Positions 44,101-57,954 of a DNA stretch of 64,000 nt are shown here, piece by piece. Within the stretch, counting starts at the first letter, position 1. Every line of letters starts with the position of its first letter. Source of the DNA: Paucibacter_B soli (GTDB lineage: Bacteria > Pseudomonadota > Gammaproteobacteria > Burkholderiales > Burkholderiaceae_C); contig NZ_JBBHJW010000001.1 of assembly GCF_037482845.1 (NCBI RefSeq), positions 124,001-188,000 of the forward strand, written 5' to 3'. The position numbers and the translations under genes were made by a program. Under the pieces are notes generated by a model, which worked only from the letters and a program-made list of their open reading frames with translations, did not search any database and was not told where the DNA came from.

Positions 44101-44728
44101 GCGTCGGTGCGCCACTGCGCACCACCGCATTGCTGAGAGTGCCAGTTACGGACGCGAACGTGATGTTGATGACAAGCTCCCGCGTATTCTTGTCCCAACT
44201 AGTTACGGTGCCGGTCATCCACCGATTTGCATCGCCCGAGTCGTACACAGTTACTGACTTCCCAACTGTGTACCAGCTGCTAGAGGGTGTACCGCCCTGC
44301 GGTTTGACAGTGGGCAACGCGCCTGAGCTGATGATGGCAAAGCTGCTGGGACTCAAGCTTCGTTCCGTGCCACTTAGTCCGCTCACCTTGGTGTATGCCG
44401 TCGAAGGCGCGGCGTTGCCGTCGGTCGTTACACCATCGGCCTGAAGAGCCGGCGGATAACTCGACGCCGGATCAAATGCCAGACCATTGCATTGCGCGGC
44501 CGGAAGCGAGTAGCCAGAACCATTCGCTGCTTCGGGCAGGTAGGTATCACTCATGCTGCCCGAATCGTCCAGGTTAAACATGAGATTGGGCTTAACAGGC
44601 GCTCCAGAGGCTGTCACGAGAGGCGTCTGTGAAATGTTCGTGGTTGCGGCGTGCAGGCCCGTGCTCGCGAGCAATGCAAGACCTGCCTGCGCCATCCAGC
44701 GTGTCATCGTCTTTGGGTCGGCAATCAT
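41180..44728 (-). CDS. pilY1: Type IV pilus tip adhesin / assembly protein PilY1
   Basis: 1182 aa from ATG 44728 with GGAG about six bases upstream. A signal peptide is followed by an N-terminal von Willebrand A-like region with a metal-site motif NLDDSGSM (residues 52-59). The C-terminal half is a beta-propeller with VYVGSNDGMLHAFDASTG and a Ca-loop-like DKNNDY segment next to YAGDLLGNVWRFDLDG, as in PilY1. PilY1 caps or primes the pilus with minor pilins, and signals surface contact. It is the last and largest gene of the minor-pilin operon. Confidence 0.94.
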   Translation of the reverse strand: MIADPKTMTRWMAQAGLALLASTGLHAATTNISQTPLVTASGAPVKPNLMFNLDDSGSMSDTYLPEAANGSGYSLPAAQCNGLAFDPASSYPPALQADGVTTDGNAAPSTAYTKVSGLSGTERSLSPSSFAIISSGALPTVKPQGGTPSSSWYTVGKSVTVYDSGDANRWMTGTVTSWDKNTRELVINITFASVTGTLSNAVVRSGAPTPAYYTYGGTQPKLGYAYDGSGGVVSNTFYNECFSAVGSSPGSTVFTPVYLAASSNASLLQSYANWLKYYRTRMDMMKTVVSYAFKDIDDKFRVGFTLINNKKADETLDAGGNITDMGFLHVRDFDGNQKVKFYAALKATTPGPSTPLRGAIAKVGQYFARKAPGQSSSAAKDPIQYSCQKNFTILATDGAWNTGSESTNAPKYGPYKLDNSTSVGQQDGTAARPMTDANGSSDSLADVAMYYYNTDLRDKDSLDNCAGAIAGVDVCENNVVGLGDDTATWQHLSTYTMSLGQSGTLKYAQNYKTQTSGDFYDIKQGTKNWPAASSGSGSAIKMDDLWHAAVNGRGTFFNVSDPTAVALGLKTALSAIQQITASGSAAATSTLKPVPGDNQVFVAKYTSSAWTGDLCAYRLDTETGNPLMTTGDCVKDNPDWSAASRLKVNANRKIYYAGAGKTLREFTYANLTADGLSALVDNKCGQLSQCAILSGADKTSANSGSNLVSYLRGAELSYFRSRAAMLGDIVGSAPFFVGASKSSMTDDGYLNYKNTQVNRKGVVYVGSNDGMLHAFDASTGDELWAFIPTAVRSDIYKLADMSFTTDHRYFVDGSPVVADVSAAGSWRTIMVFGLGAGGKSYIAMDVTSPSSPQLLWEFTDANLGYTVAKPLIVKRKTGEWVVVVPSGYNNIGDGKGHMFVLSAVSGQLLADLSTSAGDTDTPSGLGPIRAWGDKNNDYTASRYYAGDLLGNVWRFDLDGLVDPKHSAMLLAQLKVGSTPQPITTAPELALVDQKGFTTPAVFVGTGMMLGLPDLSSTAQQTIYGIKDTLAATGLGDVRGSGKLVKQALSTSGTVRKAESNPVDWSAKNGWYVDLPDAGERINVGMQMSGSTLLAASNVPQSVASCSAGGGYSWLYYLNIATGSNTGTDVATKVADSMIVGFTKTSKGVLVQRSTKPLENKKVPQNKIYLKKANKTSWRELAG

Positions 44729-44786
44729 GGTGACTCCAATCTTCAGAACCGTTCGTCCGAGCTATCTATCGCCGTGAGGCCCAGGC

Positions 44787-45452
44787 TCAAAAATGCGCAA
44801 GGGTCTCGGTAAACGTCGTGGTGCCTTTGGGGCCCAAGGTTCGCGTGATCACCCTATACATGGTGGCAGGCGCCAGGTCTGCGTCCAGGCAATCTTCAAG
44901 GCAGTTATTGATGCCCTTGTTGGCACCTTCCACACTGTCAGGCAGCGGCGGCCTCGCGCATCCGCCGTTGTCGTCCACCGGCCCGGCGGCTCGGCACAGG
45001 CGTGTAATCACATAGCGAACCGAGTCCTCGCCCACCTTGGTGGCGGCAGAGGGCTGAATGCAAGCAGGCGGATTGACGTTTTGCCCCGCCACCAGGCAGC
45101 CATTGCCGTCCCAGTCCACCAGAGCCTGCACATTCGCGCTGCTAGCCGCGGCCGCGGTCGGATCCAAGGTATCCAGGCTGGTCGCGTAATAGCCCGAAGC
45201 AGGGATATCCGCTTGCAGAGTAGCGCCGTCATTAACGGCCAGTTGATCCCTGACCCAATTCAGCGCCGTCTGCGCAACCCGCCCGCCCGAGGTCAAGCCC
45301 GATTGTTTGAAGGCCAGGTTGCCCAGGGCCAACACACTTGTATCGACTGAACGTATCAGGGCCACGGCCCCAAGCGTCAGCGCCACCAGTGCAAGCATCG
45401 CGAAAACAAGCGTCACGCCGCGTTGCGCGTGTAGAAGCAGCCGCTTCGACAT
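44787..45452 (-). CDS. pilX: Minor pilin PilX
   Basis: 221 aa from ATG 45452, chosen because AAGGA lies seven bases upstream; ATG 45470 is possible but has no ribosome site. The prepilin-like start MSKRLLLHAQRG|VTLVFAM has Phe at mature position 5 instead of Glu, which is usual in the PilX N-terminal family. A long hydrophobic helix and a Cys-containing C-terminal domain follow. The protein is processed by PilD and joins the tip complex. Confidence 0.9.
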   Translation of the reverse strand: MSKRLLLHAQRGVTLVFAMLALVALTLGAVALIRSVDTSVLALGNLAFKQSGLTSGGRVAQTALNWVRDQLAVNDGATLQADIPASGYYATSLDTLDPTAAAASSANVQALVDWDGNGCLVAGQNVNPPACIQPSAATKVGEDSVRYVITRLCRAAGPVDDNGGCARPPLPDSVEGANKGINNCLEDCLDADLAPATMYRVITRTLGPKGTTTFTETLAHF

Positions 45453-45488
45453 GTTTGAGTCCTTGTTCATCTGTTCTGTGGCGCTACA

Positions 45489-46685
45489 TCAACTGGCTAC
45501 CGGGAGTCGCGATTTCCAGCGCTGATTGCGCAGTGGCACCAAGGTATCGAACACGCGATAGCGGTAATGTTTCCAATCCGGGTCCGCATCCACGCTTAGC
45601 ACGATGCACCGGCTAGTGCCGCAAGGCTTTGCGCCAACCACGGCACCCGAGGCTCCGACGTCCCAGCTGGGATCGGTCTTGCTAACCTCTTCGCGTTCAT
45701 ACTGGGCACTGCGCGCCACCACGGCCATGCGGATAGAAATGACCTGCAGCCATTCGGCCTGGTTGGTGGGCAACACGGTGTCATAGGTGTCCACCGCACC
45801 ATCAGCATCGGTGTCCTTGCCATAGAAGGCCTTCAGCATCACGATACCGCCCTGCAATTCGGTCACCGTGCGTGTCATGTTTTGCGCGTTCAGTTGGCTC
45901 AAGGTCAGGCGTTGGTTGGCATCGGCCGTGTAAATGCGATCGATGAATTGCCCCATATTGACCAAGAAGCTGCCGGTCGCATTGGCGGGCGCGCAGGAGC
46001 CGGGAGTAACGGGCACCGGCGGTATGCAGGGCTCCTGGGTCGTTAGAGTTGGGAAGCCAGCCGAGTTCCAGGGCGCGCCATTGGCGCGCTGCACAGTTTG
46101 CGCAGTCACGCCGGTGGCCTGGAACAGTTGGCAATTCAGGCCCGCATTGGCAACGGCCACAATCAAGTCGCCCGCCAGCGTTCCCATCGACGACTTGACG
46201 GGGTAGGCCACGGCTCCCGCCGCGTACTGAGGCGCGATGGTGCGCATCGGGACCGAATAGCCGATCTGGTTGGCGCCGCCGTTTGCCTGGACAAGTTTGG
46301 AGCTTGCCACCACCCGAATTTGATCGCTCACGCCTGGCCCGCCTGCCGTAATGATGACTGGTGCCAACACCGGCGGCAACGCAGCAGTCACTGCGCCGTT
46401 GAAGCGCGCATCCAGCGTGCAACCCACAGCGGAGGCCTCGCTGGCATAGCCGTACCCGGCAATCGCAACGTCGCGCTGCAGGGCGTAAAGCGCCAGTTGC
46501 CCGCTGACAAGGGCATCCCCCCCCTCGGTCGTGCCACGTCGCTGCCCTTCGGCAGCACTCAGCACAGTGGCGATCACCAGCGTGCAGAGCAAGCCGATCA
46601 GCACACCAACCATCAACTCCAGCAGGGTGAAACCTTGTTGGCAACGCTGTGCGGAAGCCCGAATGAGTCCATGCCTGCAGCTCAT
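45489..46685 (-). CDS. pilW: Minor pilin PilW
   Basis: 398 aa from ATG 46685, overlapping the pilV stop as TGATG, with GGAGG six bases upstream. Prepilin cleavage site CQQG|FTLLELM, with Glu5 present, follows an 18-residue leader. The large C-terminal domain fits PilW. Minor pilins PilV/W/X with PilY1 initiate fibre assembly. Confidence 0.92.
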   Translation of the reverse strand: MSCRHGLIRASAQRCQQGFTLLELMVGVLIGLLCTLVIATVLSAAEGQRRGTTEGGDALVSGQLALYALQRDVAIAGYGYASEASAVGCTLDARFNGAVTAALPPVLAPVIITAGGPGVSDQIRVVASSKLVQANGGANQIGYSVPMRTIAPQYAAGAVAYPVKSSMGTLAGDLIVAVANAGLNCQLFQATGVTAQTVQRANGAPWNSAGFPTLTTQEPCIPPVPVTPGSCAPANATGSFLVNMGQFIDRIYTADANQRLTLSQLNAQNMTRTVTELQGGIVMLKAFYGKDTDADGAVDTYDTVLPTNQAEWLQVISIRMAVVARSAQYEREEVSKTDPSWDVGASGAVVGAKPCGTSRCIVLSVDADPDWKHYRYRVFDTLVPLRNQRWKSRLPVAS

Positions 46686-47128
46686 CACGCCCCTCCGTCC
46701 GGTGCCACCGTGGCCCGCATCTCAAATCGACTACTACCTTCGCCTGGGCGAGTCCACGTGATCAGGATCCGGATCTCGCTGTTTACGCCATCCCACTCCA
46801 AGGTCTTTTCCGCGCTGGGTAGGAACCCCTTGAGCTTCGCATCCCAGTCAGCGCAGCTCACGTTGTCTGCGCATTTCGCCGTCGTGTAGGAGGAGAGGTT
46901 GGCTGGCGCATCAGCCCACATGCGGCCCACCAACTCGTAAGCGAGATTTGCCGCCTCTGCACGGTACTTGGTATTGGCCTGCGCCTTGGTCATATTGGCC
47001 TGCAATCCAACGATGCCGAGCACGCCAAACGCGAAGATAAGGATGCCGACCATGGCCTCCAGGATCGCAATGCCGCGAACCTGGTTGCGCGGCTTGGGCC
47101 AGCAAGGGTGTCGATCTAGGCATCTCAT
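46685..47128 (-). CDS. pilV: Minor pilin PilV
   Basis: 147 aa from ATG 47128, with AAGGAG five bases upstream; an in-frame opening to 47179 would overlap fimT. The leader ends NQVRG and mature protein starts IAILEAM with Glu5. PilV-type single-helix pilin with a short Cys-containing C-terminal domain (CADNVSCADWD). Confidence 0.9.
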   Translation of the reverse strand: MRCLDRHPCWPKPRNQVRGIAILEAMVGILIFAFGVLGIVGLQANMTKAQANTKYRAEAANLAYELVGRMWADAPANLSSYTTAKCADNVSCADWDAKLKGFLPSAEKTLEWDGVNSEIRILITWTRPGEGSSRFEMRATVAPDGGA

Positions 47129-47138
47129 AGACACTCCT

Positions 47139-47756
47139 TCAGCACCGGCGCGGGTCGTCAGCGCCCACACCCGGATCACACAAGCGCACCGCGCCGCCTA
47201 CATCAATGGTGACGCGCAAAGAGCGCCCACCCTTCGCATGCTCGATATCGATGCGAGTAGCCGAACCCGGTGCGGGTGAAACCTGTCCCAGGCTGGTGAA
47301 GCTGACGTGGTCGGCGGCATCGCCGTTTGCATCAGTGGCGGACACCTTGACCGCGTTCGCCCCGTCGGAAGATGCCCAGCGCTCTACCAGAAGCGGCAGT
47401 GCGGTCGCCGAGGGCGATGCCGCACATTTGCCACCCGGATCCATGCCACTCACCACCCAGGAGGTGCCGTTACTGTCGAGCGCACAGGCGTTCGTCAGGT
47501 TCTTTCCGGTCGGGTCCGTGACCAGCCAGAGGCTCATGCTGGTATTGCGGCGCAGCGCCTCCATGCGCGCACGCTCAATGCCGGCCTTGATGGACTCGCC
47601 AGAGTTACGCACCGATATGCCGCGCACCCAATTCGTCACCTCCGGCAGCATCATGTATAGCGTTATGCCAAGTATGCTGAGCGCCACCATCAATTCAATC
47701 AGAGTCACACCGCGCCTGCGAAGCGCGCAAGCATCACGGCGTTTGGGCGTAGCCAT
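47139..47756 (-). CDS. fimT: Type IV pilus minor pilin FimT/GspH family
   Basis: 205 aa from ATG 47756, overlapping the pilE stop as TGATG; GTG 47762 is in frame two codons earlier. Prepilin site RRRG|VTLIELM with Glu5. The C-terminal domain (GspH-like) contains a Cys pair region. FimT proteins are minor pilins, some of which bind DNA for uptake; that role here is only a family inference. Confidence 0.9.
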   Translation of the reverse strand: MATPKRRDACALRRRGVTLIELMVALSILGITLYMMLPEVTNWVRGISVRNSGESIKAGIERARMEALRRNTSMSLWLVTDPTGKNLTNACALDSNGTSWVVSGMDPGGKCAASPSATALPLLVERWASSDGANAVKVSATDANGDAADHVSFTSLGQVSPAPGSATRIDIEHAKGGRSLRVTIDVGGAVRLCDPGVGADDPRRC

Positions 47757-48241
47757 CAGCACTCGTCCCCGCGCATCACCCAGCAGGCCTTGTCCACCTT
47801 GTTGCCTTCAAAGGTAATGGTGACCCTGTTGTTGTTCTGGTCCAGGCTGTAGCTATAGCCCACTGTCTGGCCTGCGTTGCCGGTGGCCGTGATCAAATAG
47901 CCCTGCCCGTTGTCGGTCAGTACGCATTTGAAACCGAAGTGCTGAGCACCGATAGGTGTGAAACTAGCCCAGGGTGGCGAGTTCGCACCATCCGCGCAGG
48001 CTGCGGTGCCGTAATTCCGGTTGTCCTGATAGAACTGCTCCATCTTGATTCTGAAGTCCGATAGGCCGGTCATGGACTCCGGCAACTGTCCACGGCGCAC
48101 GTAGCTTCGATAGCTTGGCAAGGCAACCGCAGCCAGAATGGCGACGATGGCCACCACGATCATCACCTCGATGAGCGTGAAGCCGCGCGCCGGAAGCCGA
48201 AGGCAGCGTTGCTGGATGCAAAGTGAAGGCTTGATCGTCAT
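47756..48241 (-). CDS. pilE: Type IV pilin-like protein PilE
   Basis: 161 aa from ATG 48241 with GGAAC upstream; the frame opens to 48292 but the 18-residue addition lacks leader character. Leader ends PARG and mature protein begins FTLIEVMIVVAIVAILAA with Glu5. Two C-terminal Cys (ACWVMRGDEC) could form the D-region disulphide. In this operon position it is probably a minor pilin, though it resembles major pilins. It is the first gene of pilE-fimT-pilV-pilW-pilX-pilY1. Confidence 0.9.
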   Translation of the reverse strand: MTIKPSLCIQQRCLRLPARGFTLIEVMIVVAIVAILAAVALPSYRSYVRRGQLPESMTGLSDFRIKMEQFYQDNRNYGTAACADGANSPPWASFTPIGAQHFGFKCVLTDNGQGYLITATGNAGQTVGYSYSLDQNNNRVTITFEGNKVDKACWVMRGDEC

Positions 48242-48479
48242 GGTGTTGGTTCCGTGCGTGGGTACAGGCTTTGCCGCTTGCCTTGCTTGCATGGCATGTT
48301 GCTATGGAGGCCATTGTGGGCAGCATGCGATCTCAGGGTCGTGCCAAAGTTCACACTTCGTCTAGCAGTCGAGACAAGCGGGACGGCCCCTGCGACGAGT
48401 GGCGGCCAGGCGTAACAGACTGCTAACAAGTCAAGGGTGACCGCGCATCTTCGCGCCCGCCGCCCGGCGCTGAAGCAAT

Positions 48480-48502
48480 GAAAAAGCCACCCGAAGGTGG
48501 CT
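48480..48502 (-). terminator. Intrinsic terminator of gltBD with a UUCG loop
   Basis: On the minus strand AGCCACC (48502-48496) and GGTGGCT (48491-48485) pair around loop TTCG and are followed by TTTTTC. It lies 27-49 bases past the gltD stop. The gap between it and pilE (48242-48479) holds no gene and no clear promoter. Confidence 0.85.
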
Positions 48503-48528
48503 TCTTTGATGGTGCTTGCCCCTAGTGC

Positions 48529-49995
<1,467 letters not shown>

Positions 49996-50016
49996 GATGA
50001 TGATTCCTGAGTTCTC

Positions 50017-54786
<4,770 letters not shown>

Positions 54787-54824
54787 GGCTGGCCTCCACA
54801 TCTGACAAATCGGGAATGGCCGCA

Positions 54825-54853
54825 AGATTAATGCGCTGCAGCAAAATCAACAA
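54825..54853 (-). promoter_or_regulatory. Candidate promoter for gltBD
   Basis: On the minus strand, TTGTTG (54853-54848) and TAATCT (54830-54825) are spaced 17 bases apart, about 39 bases upstream of ATG 54786. It sits just inside the outer end of the transposase element. Confidence 0.3.
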
Positions 54854-54865
54854 GCCTGATTAAAC

Positions 54866-55645
54866 GGGGTCAGAGTGTGTTTATAAGAGCAGGAATTTAT
54901 GGTGCACAATTAATTAGGGACATAGTCATGTCACCTTGAGCTTTGCCGGCCGGCCGCGTGGTCTAGGCACCACCGGCCGTTGCGTCTGCTCGCTCAGTTT
55001 CTGGAGGAACTCGGCGGAACCCAGCGGCCAGCCCTTCAACGCCGAGTCCACCAATTGCCGTCGCTCTGCCTCACTGTCGCCCTCCTCCAGCAAGCTCCGA
55101 TAGAGCATGTCGCGCTCAAATGGTGTGTTGCCCAGCGCCCAGAACTGGGCATGGTCGGTCACCAGCGGATCACGCCTCATGCCAAGGTGGTGCTGACAAC
55201 TGGACCAGGGGTAGTCTTGGGGGTTCAGCGCCAGTCCAGCACGCACCGGATTGAGTTCGATGCTGCGCATTGCCCGCAACAGGTAGGCGGCGGGCTCCAG
55301 CACCGCCGCGCGGTAGCGCCCCTCCCAGAGCGTGCCGATGCGGCCATGCTTCCGATTGAACCAGGCCACATAGCGCCGCCCCAGTGACTGCATCATGCGG
55401 CCCATGCCCTCTGCAGTGCTGGGGGTCAGCAGCAGATGCACATGGTTGTCCATCAGGGCGTAGGCATGGATGGCCACCTTCTGGGTGGCGGCACATTCGT
55501 GCAGGGCTGCCAGGTATTGCCGGCGATCTTCGTCGTCCAGCACGATGGCCTGGCGGTTGTTGCCGCGCTGGATCAGGTGGTAGGTATGGCCGGCGAGCGG
55601 CAGTCGAGCAAGTCTTGCCATGGGTTCAGCATTGAGTCTGACCCC
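54866..55645 (-). mobile_element. RAYT (REP-associated transposase) element with inverted ends
   Basis: The transposase gene is flanked by GGGGTCAGAG at 54866-54875 and its inverted copy GTCTGACCCC at 55636-55645 (9 of 10 bases match), giving an element of 780 bases. A second small hairpin, GACAT-AGTC-ATGTC (54919-54932), lies at the transposase 3' end and overlaps its stop. The element is between gltB and dgt and interrupts no visible gene. Confidence 0.65.
54926..55621 (-). CDS. REP-associated tyrosine transposase (Y1/HUH type)
   Basis: 231 aa from ATG 55621. The HUH motif is H60-V-H62 in YALMDNHVHLLLTP, and a likely catalytic Tyr (Tyr84) is in SLGRRYVAWFN, followed by GTLWEGRYRAAVL and RSIELNPVRAGL, all typical of TnpA_REP. 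These single-copy domesticated-looking relatives of IS200/IS605 process REP palindromes. The reading frame is intact. The C-terminus ends in a basic RPRGRPAKLKVT tail. Confidence 0.9.
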   Translation of the reverse strand: MARLARLPLAGHTYHLIQRGNNRQAIVLDDEDRRQYLAALHECAATQKVAIHAYALMDNHVHLLLTPSTAEGMGRMMQSLGRRYVAWFNRKHGRIGTLWEGRYRAAVLEPAAYLLRAMRSIELNPVRAGLALNPQDYPWSSCQHHLGMRRDPLVTDHAQFWALGNTPFERDMLYRSLLEEGDSEAERRQLVDSALKGWPLGSAEFLQKLSEQTQRPVVPRPRGRPAKLKVT

Positions 55646-55665
55646 ATTATCCGACGAGATGAGAA

Positions 55666-56796
55666 TCAGCCGAACAAGCGCTGGCCGGTCAGGCGTTCGT
55701 GCTCGCGGACGGCGAAGCGGTCGGTCATGCCGGCGATGTAGTCGGCGCAGGCCCGGGCATGGTCCTCACTGTCGGCGAAGTCGGCCGGCAACTGCGCCGC
55801 ATTGGCGAAGTAGGTCTGAAACAGGTCCCGCAGCACCTGTTCCGCCCGGCCACGCGTCGCCTGCACCTGCTCATGGCGATAGAGATTGGCGAATAGAAAG
55901 CGCTTGAGCTCGCTGCTGGCCACCCTCATCCCGGCGCTGAATCGCACCATGGGTGCGGCTTCGCGCACCGCGGCGATGTCTTCCGGATCCAGCTCGGCCA
56001 GGCTCTGCCGGGTCGCACGGATGATGTCGTAGACTTGCTCCGACAACATGCGACGTATGGTTTCGGCCAGCAGGCGCTTGCCGTTCAGGTCCGGATGGTC
56101 ATGCAGGCTGCTGCGCAAATGCTCGGCCACCAAGGGCACCTGCTCCAACTGTTCCAGGCTCACCAGACCCGAGCGCACGCCATCGTCCACATCGTGCGCG
56201 TTGTAGGCCACCTCATCGGCCAGATTGCAGAGCTGTGCCTCCAAGCTGGGCTGGCCGCCGCGCAGAAAGCGCGCCGCCACACCGTCGGGCTCCTGCGCCT
56301 CCAGCAGACTGGCGTTGCGCCTGGAGCAATGCTTGAGGATGCCTTCGCGGCTTTCGAACGTCAGATTCAGCCCGTCAAAGCTGGGGTAGCGCTGCTCCAG
56401 CCTGTCCACCACGCGCAGCGACTGCAGGTTGTGCTCGAAGCCGCCATGCGAGCGCATGCAGTCGTCCAGCACATCCTGGCCCGCGTGGCCGAAGGGCGTG
56501 TGGCCGAGGTCGTGCGCCAGCGCGATGGTTTCGATCAGATCCTCGTCCAGTTGGAGGCTGCGGCCGATTGATCGCCCCAGCTGCGCCACCTCCAGCGAAT
56601 GCGTCAGGCGCGTCCGGAACAGATCGCCCTCGTGATTCAGGAACACCTGGGTCTTGTAGACCAGGCGCCGGAATGCGGTGCTGTGGACGATGCGGTCGCG
56701 GTCGCGCTGGAACTCGCTTCGCGTCGGCGCCGGAGGCTCTGGAAAACGGCGGCCGCGGCTGCGCGCCGGGTCAGCAGCATAGCGGGCGCGCATCAT
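55666..56796 (-). CDS. dgt: Deoxyguanosinetriphosphate triphosphohydrolase-like HD protein
   Basis: 376 aa from ATG 56796 (a second ATG follows). The HD-domain metal residues are in THSLEV, LAHDLGHTPFGHAG and the later NLADEVAYNAHDVDDG. It matches the short dGTPase-like class common in this order, without the long E. coli-type insert. It hydrolyses dNTP to nucleoside and triphosphate, and may affect dNTP balance. It lies 18 bases after aroB. Confidence 0.93.
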   Translation of the reverse strand: MMRARYAADPARSRGRRFPEPPAPTRSEFQRDRDRIVHSTAFRRLVYKTQVFLNHEGDLFRTRLTHSLEVAQLGRSIGRSLQLDEDLIETIALAHDLGHTPFGHAGQDVLDDCMRSHGGFEHNLQSLRVVDRLEQRYPSFDGLNLTFESREGILKHCSRRNASLLEAQEPDGVAARFLRGGQPSLEAQLCNLADEVAYNAHDVDDGVRSGLVSLEQLEQVPLVAEHLRSSLHDHPDLNGKRLLAETIRRMLSEQVYDIIRATRQSLAELDPEDIAAVREAAPMVRFSAGMRVASSELKRFLFANLYRHEQVQATRGRAEQVLRDLFQTYFANAAQLPADFADSEDHARACADYIAGMTDRFAVREHERLTGQRLFG

Positions 56797-56814
56797 GGCC
56801 GGTTGCGCCTGCCG

Positions 56815-57915
56815 CTATGCGCAATGCGCTTGCAGCACGGCATCCACCAGCGCCTCGTCGGCACCATGCATGCCGGCCTTGCCCAGCGCTTCGATCAGCA
56901 CGAAGCGGATCTCGCCGCCCTCGGCCTTTTTGTCGACGCGCATCAGTTCGAGATAGCGCTGCAGCCCGAGCTTGGGGGCGGTCACGGGCAGGCCCGCGCG
57001 CTCAATCACGCGCCGCATGCGATCAAGGAACCCGGCCGGCATCAGCCCCTTGCGCACCGAAAGGTCACTGGCCAGCACCATGCCGCAACCCACCGCCTCG
57101 CCGTGCAGCCAGTTACCATAGCCCAGCCCGGTCTCGATGGCGTGGCCGAAGGTATGGCCGAAATTGAGGATGGCGCGCAAGCCCTGCTCGCGTTCGTCCT
57201 GCCCGACCACCCAGGCCTTGATCTCGCAGCTGCGCCTAACGGCGTGGGCCAGCGCACGCTTGTCACGCGCGCGCAGCGCGTCGATATGGGTCTCGATCCA
57301 GGCCAGGAAGTTCGCATCGGCGATGGGGCCGTACTTGATGACCTCGGCCAGTCCGGCCGAGAGCTCACGGTCCGGCAAGGTATCGAGCGTGTCCAGATCG
57401 GCGATCACCCGCTCGGGCTGGTAGAAGGCGCCCAGCATGTTCTTGCCCAAGGGGTGATTGATGGCGGTCTTGCCACCCACGGAGGAGTCGACCTGCGAAA
57501 GCAGCGTGGTCGGCACCTGCACGAAGGGCACGCCGCGCATATAGACCGCAGCGGCAAAACCGGTCATGTCACCAATCACGCCGCCACCCAGGGCCACCAG
57601 CAAGGTCTTGCGATCGGAGGCCGTGCGCAGCAGCGTGTCGAAGATCAGGTTGAGCGAGTCCCAATCCTTGTACTGCTCGCCATCGCGCAGCAGCACGGCA
57701 TCGACGCGGGCATAGTGCCCCTGCAATTGCTGGCGGCAGCGCTCGAGATAGAGCGGTGCGACCGTCTCGTTGCTCACGATCAGGGCGGCCGAGGCCTTGG
57801 GCAAACCCTGCCAGGCGAGCGGATCGCTGAGTTGGCCGGAGCCGATGCGAATGTCGTAGCTGCGTTCAGCGAGGGCGATGCGGACGGTCTGCAGGGAGGA
57901 ATCGGTCGTGCTCAT
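56815..57915 (-). CDS. aroB: 3-dehydroquinate synthase
   Basis: 366 aa. NAD-binding GGGVIGDMTGFAAAVYMRGVPF and metal/active site residues (EVIKYG, NFGHTFGHAIE) are intact. The second step of the shikimate pathway. No Shine-Dalgarno precedes ATG 57915, but a TACACT -10-like box ends seven bases before it, so a leaderless transcript is possible in addition to readthrough from aroK (40-base gap). Confidence 0.96.
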   Translation of the reverse strand: MSTTDSSLQTVRIALAERSYDIRIGSGQLSDPLAWQGLPKASAALIVSNETVAPLYLERCRQQLQGHYARVDAVLLRDGEQYKDWDSLNLIFDTLLRTASDRKTLLVALGGGVIGDMTGFAAAVYMRGVPFVQVPTTLLSQVDSSVGGKTAINHPLGKNMLGAFYQPERVIADLDTLDTLPDRELSAGLAEVIKYGPIADANFLAWIETHIDALRARDKRALAHAVRRSCEIKAWVVGQDEREQGLRAILNFGHTFGHAIETGLGYGNWLHGEAVGCGMVLASDLSVRKGLMPAGFLDRMRRVIERAGLPVTAPKLGLQRYLELMRVDKKAEGGEIRFVLIEALGKAGMHGADEALVDAVLQAHCA

Positions 57916-57922
57916 GCGCTGA

Positions 57923-57928
57923 AGTGTA
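57923..57928 (-). promoter_or_regulatory. -10-like box immediately before aroB
   Basis: TACACT on the minus strand (57928-57923), seven bases before the aroB ATG. The -35 region (CCTGGC) is poor. Confidence 0.3.
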
Positions 57929-57954
57929 CGGGCCGCAGCCGTGGCGCCAGGCCC

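Noticed and set aside
45400..45452. PilX lacking Glu5 as a defective pilin
   Set aside because: The PilX N-terminal family normally lacks this Glu; the leader and hydrophobic helix are normal.
48335..48355. Possible sigma-54 promoter upstream of pilE (TTGGCACG on minus strand)
   Set aside because: The -24 half is perfect but the required GC at -12 is replaced by AG, so it does not meet the core spacing rule.
54866..55645. Insertion of the RAYT element as a gene disruption
   Set aside because: Both gltB and dgt are intact; the element sits in intergenic sequence.
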